From Candidatus Woesearchaeota archaeon (GTDB lineage: Archaea > Nanobdellota > Nanobdellia > Woesearchaeales > GW2011-AR9): a stretch of 5,555 nucleotides of DNA. The notes under the pieces were generated by a model that was given only the letters and a program-made list of their open reading frames with translations, did not search any database and was not told the origin of the DNA. Position numbers and translations under genes: made by a program. The stretch lies in assembly GCA_016213985.1 (NCBI GenBank), contig JACRPJ010000039.1, positions 1-5,555 on the forward strand, given 5' to 3'. Every line of letters begins with the position of its first letter. The stretch's first letter is position 1. Positions 4,624-5,555 of this stretch are shown here, piece by piece.

Positions 4624-5000
4624 TTTGCGTACCTGCAGTTGCAACAGGGAAGCTGCTTTTTTTCTAACTTTGATTTATCTTTATGTAGCTTGCACACCAG
4701 TCCTTTGGATTTAGCTAGTTCGCTTAGGCGGATAACCTCCGGATGAAGTATGTTTTTATTTCTGATAATCTTCTTTACAGAAGCTTCTATTTCTCTCTTA
4801 AGTGCTACATCGAATATCTCTCCCTTAGCCCTTTTCTCTTTTTGGTACTGGGAGATAGCTGCTTCAGTGATGTGCATCATTTTGGCCACTTCTTTTTGAG
4901 ATAGGCCTCTGCGCACCAATTTAGCTGCCAGATGCTTACGTATCGCCGGTAGGATGTACCACACTTCGATCTCCTGAGGGAAGATTAATTTATGCATCAT
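4620..5000 (-). CDS. HTH transcriptional regulator with C-terminal cysteine cluster (COG2522-like), probable isc regulator
   Basis: A 126-aa DNA-binding protein. Seen: the N-terminal EIEVWYILPAIRKHLAAKLVRRG (10-32) and the helix-turn-helix LSQKEVAKMMHITEAAISQYQKEKR (33-57) match the archaeal COG2522 pattern (VLPAIRALLAKEL...LSQ.eAA..LGiTq.AVSqYls.kRG). A helical region follows (65-100). The end has Cys103 and then Cys119-Cys120 and Cys122, in the place where relatives carry a cysteine motif. These could bind an Fe-S cluster or zinc. It is the first gene of the operon; its stop overlaps the iscS start (ATGA). It has a TATA box and a palindrome directly upstream, suggesting autoregulation. Inference: it senses Fe-S status and controls the operon, like bacterial IscR but from an unrelated family. 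Two starts are possible, ATG at 5000 and at 4997. Confidence 0.85.
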   Translation of the reverse strand: MMHKLIFPQEIEVWYILPAIRKHLAAKLVRRGLSQKEVAKMMHITEAAISQYQKEKRAKGEIFDVALKREIEASVKKIIRNKNILHPEVIRLSELAKSKGLVCKLHKDKSKLEKKQLPCCNCRYAK

Positions 5001-5004
5001 AACC

Positions 5005-5018
5005 TTAACTATAGTTAA
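5005..5018. promoter_or_regulatory. Palindromic operator candidate, TTAACTATAGTTAA
   Basis: A perfect 14-bp palindrome lies between the TATA box (5022-5029) and the start codon at 5000, covering roughly -5 to -18 of a leaderless start. A repressor bound here would block RNA polymerase or TFB. The first gene of the operon encodes an HTH protein, the obvious candidate binder. Confidence 0.55.
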
Positions 5019-5021
5019 TTA

Positions 5022-5029
5022 TTTATAAA
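5022..5029 (-). promoter_or_regulatory. TATA box of the isc operon
   Basis: TTTATAAA is centred about 26 bases from the ATG at 5000 and 29 from the one at 4997, the leaderless spacing. The box is palindromic, so it could also fire rightward, but only a 17-codon ORF (from 5034) follows on the plus strand. Confidence 0.6.
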
Positions 5030-5040
5030 GCTTATGGAGG

Positions 5041-5220
5041 CCAAAGCCGTCGCAAGAAGAGACACACGATTTAACCTTTTCTACTAGATCAGCTTATTCT
5101 TTTATGGGCTCCTCTTGGGTATATTTCTCGTGTACCGGATAATCCGATCCGTTTAGGTTTAGAAAGCATTTTTTCCGGAAAGTTGCCCGACATTTAAAGT
5201 TTTCCTATTGCTAAGCACAA
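5041..5220. other. Intergenic stretch without a confident gene
   Basis: Between the divergent isc operon and the zinc-ribbon gene I see no tRNA, no rRNA, no repeat array and no long frame. It holds short inverted repeats (CGGAT/ATCCG near 5137-5147 and TTCCGGAA near 5173-5180) and one 34-codon minus-strand frame listed separately. Confidence 0.5.
5089..5193 (-). CDS. Possible 34-aa basic peptide
   Basis: A minus-strand frame starts at ATG 5193-5191 and stops at TGA 5091-5089. A stop lies immediately before the ATG, so the start is fixed. The peptide is strongly basic (KPKR, TREIYPRGAHKR). An ATATAAAA box at 5229-5222 lies about 32 bases upstream on this strand, and the same bases form the TATA box of the divergent gene. 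I recognise no family, and a frame this short can arise by chance. Confidence 0.2.
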   Translation of the reverse strand: MSGNFPEKMLSKPKRIGLSGTREIYPRGAHKRIS

Positions 5221-5221
5221 G

Positions 5222-5229
5222 TTTTATAT
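5222..5229 (+). promoter_or_regulatory. TATA box of the zinc-ribbon gene
   Basis: TTTTATAT predicts a transcription start near 5252, leaving a leader of about 37 bases that contains a strong Shine-Dalgarno site. This gene is therefore not leaderless, unlike its neighbours. Confidence 0.45.
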
Positions 5230-5277
5230 CATAGTATTTTCTTTTGAAGATGATAACATTGAAAATAACGTTGAAAA

Positions 5278-5282
5278 GGTGA
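5278..5282 (+). promoter_or_regulatory. Strong ribosome binding site GGTGA
   Basis: GGTGA, complementary to the 3' end of archaeal 16S rRNA, ends 7 bases before the ATG at 5290. It fixes that start; the frame upstream closes at TGA 5272-5274. Confidence 0.7.
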
Positions 5283-5289
5283 GTGGCTC

Positions 5290-5555
5290 ATGCTCAAAAA
5301 GTTATTAAAAGAAAAGAAGTTTGAGAGGGACTCCGAGGCCATTAGTTTGATGCAGGGAGTTCCAGATGGTTTTTTTCGCTGTAATATTTGTAGAAAGGTT
5401 CTCCCCACGACTAAGTTTGGAAGCACTGTATGGGCAGGGAAGGGAGTGGGTTATTTATGCAAGAATTGTTTTGGAGTAGGGGAATCTAAGCCGAAGATAC
5501 CAGAGCGTTTATTGCCAAAAGAGGGGGAAAAGCCAAAAAGCGTGAAAAGGTACTA
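5290..5555 (+). CDS. Small zinc-ribbon protein, truncated by window edge
   Basis: At least 88 residues are present before the window ends, with no stop reached. Seen: a lysine-rich N-terminal helix (MLKKLLKEKKFERD) is followed by two CxxC knuckles, Cys31-Cys34 (RCNIC) and Cys57-Cys60 (LCKNC), separated by 22 residues: a treble-clef or zinc-ribbon type metal site. After it comes a basic, Pro/Lys-rich tail (ESKPKIPERLLPKEGEKPK). There is no membrane segment or signal peptide. The fold suggests nucleic-acid or protein binding, but no family is recognised. The start is supported by GGTGA 7 bases upstream and a TATA box at 5222-5229. It is transcribed away from the isc operon. Confidence 0.7.
   Translation, partial: MLKKLLKEKKFERDSEAISLMQGVPDGFFRCNICRKVLPTTKFGSTVWAGKGVGYLCKNCFGVGESKPKIPERLLPKEGEKPKSVKRY

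Noticed and set aside
5229..5426. Minus-strand open frame of 65 codons at the right
   Set aside because: Antisense to the zinc-ribbon gene, which has paired CxxC motifs, a ribosome binding site and a TATA box.
1..5555. CRISPR array, tRNA or rRNA genes
   Set aside because: No regularly spaced repeats, no T-loop GTTCGAATC-type motif and no rRNA core sequences were found on either strand.

Overview
The window looks archaeal. It carries an Orc1/Cdc6 replication initiator. Several genes have TATA-like boxes centred about 26-28 bases upstream of their first ATG, the spacing of leaderless archaeal transcripts. One operon ends in an oligo-T tract, and its regulator has the archaeal COG2522-type layout. 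AT-rich sequence, small proteins and tight packing would suit a small-genome archaeon such as a DPANN member, but that placement is inference.

Left part (1-616): no large gene. A 379-base segment (32-410) is bounded by perfect 14-bp inverted repeats, which are themselves flanked by a direct TTAG repeat. It holds one 77-aa gene and a second, inner 18-bp inverted repeat. This is the layout of a small non-autonomous mobile cassette. To its right lie a GC-rich island able to fold (about 455-503) and then the cdc6 promoter region, which contains a partly duplicated promoter-like block.

Middle, plus strand (617-2920): orc1/cdc6 is followed after 3 bases by an HD-domain nucleotidase-like phosphohydrolase (YfbR/HDDC2 type). 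A HAD-family phosphatase with its own leaderless promoter comes next. 

Right, minus strand (5000 down to 2955): a compact iron-sulfur operon. It encodes an HTH regulator with a C-terminal cysteine cluster, then cysteine desulfurase IscS/NifS, then scaffold IscU. Neighbouring genes overlap by 4 bases (ATGA, GTGA). A perfect 14-bp palindrome sits between the TATA box and the start of the regulator, a natural place for an autoregulatory operator. The desulfurase reading frame is broken by one missing base near 4111-4113; all recognisable motifs survive on both sides of the break. The operon converges on the HAD gene, with a T-rich terminator on the operon strand.

Far right (5001-5555): a divergent intergenic region with a possible 34-codon minus-strand ORF. 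It is followed by a plus-strand gene for a small zinc-ribbon protein with a strong Shine-Dalgarno site, cut by the window edge.

The most interesting points are the inverted-repeat cassette and the self-contained archaeal isc operon, whose cysteine-bearing regulator and operator palindrome look like an archaeal counterpart of bacterial IscR control.
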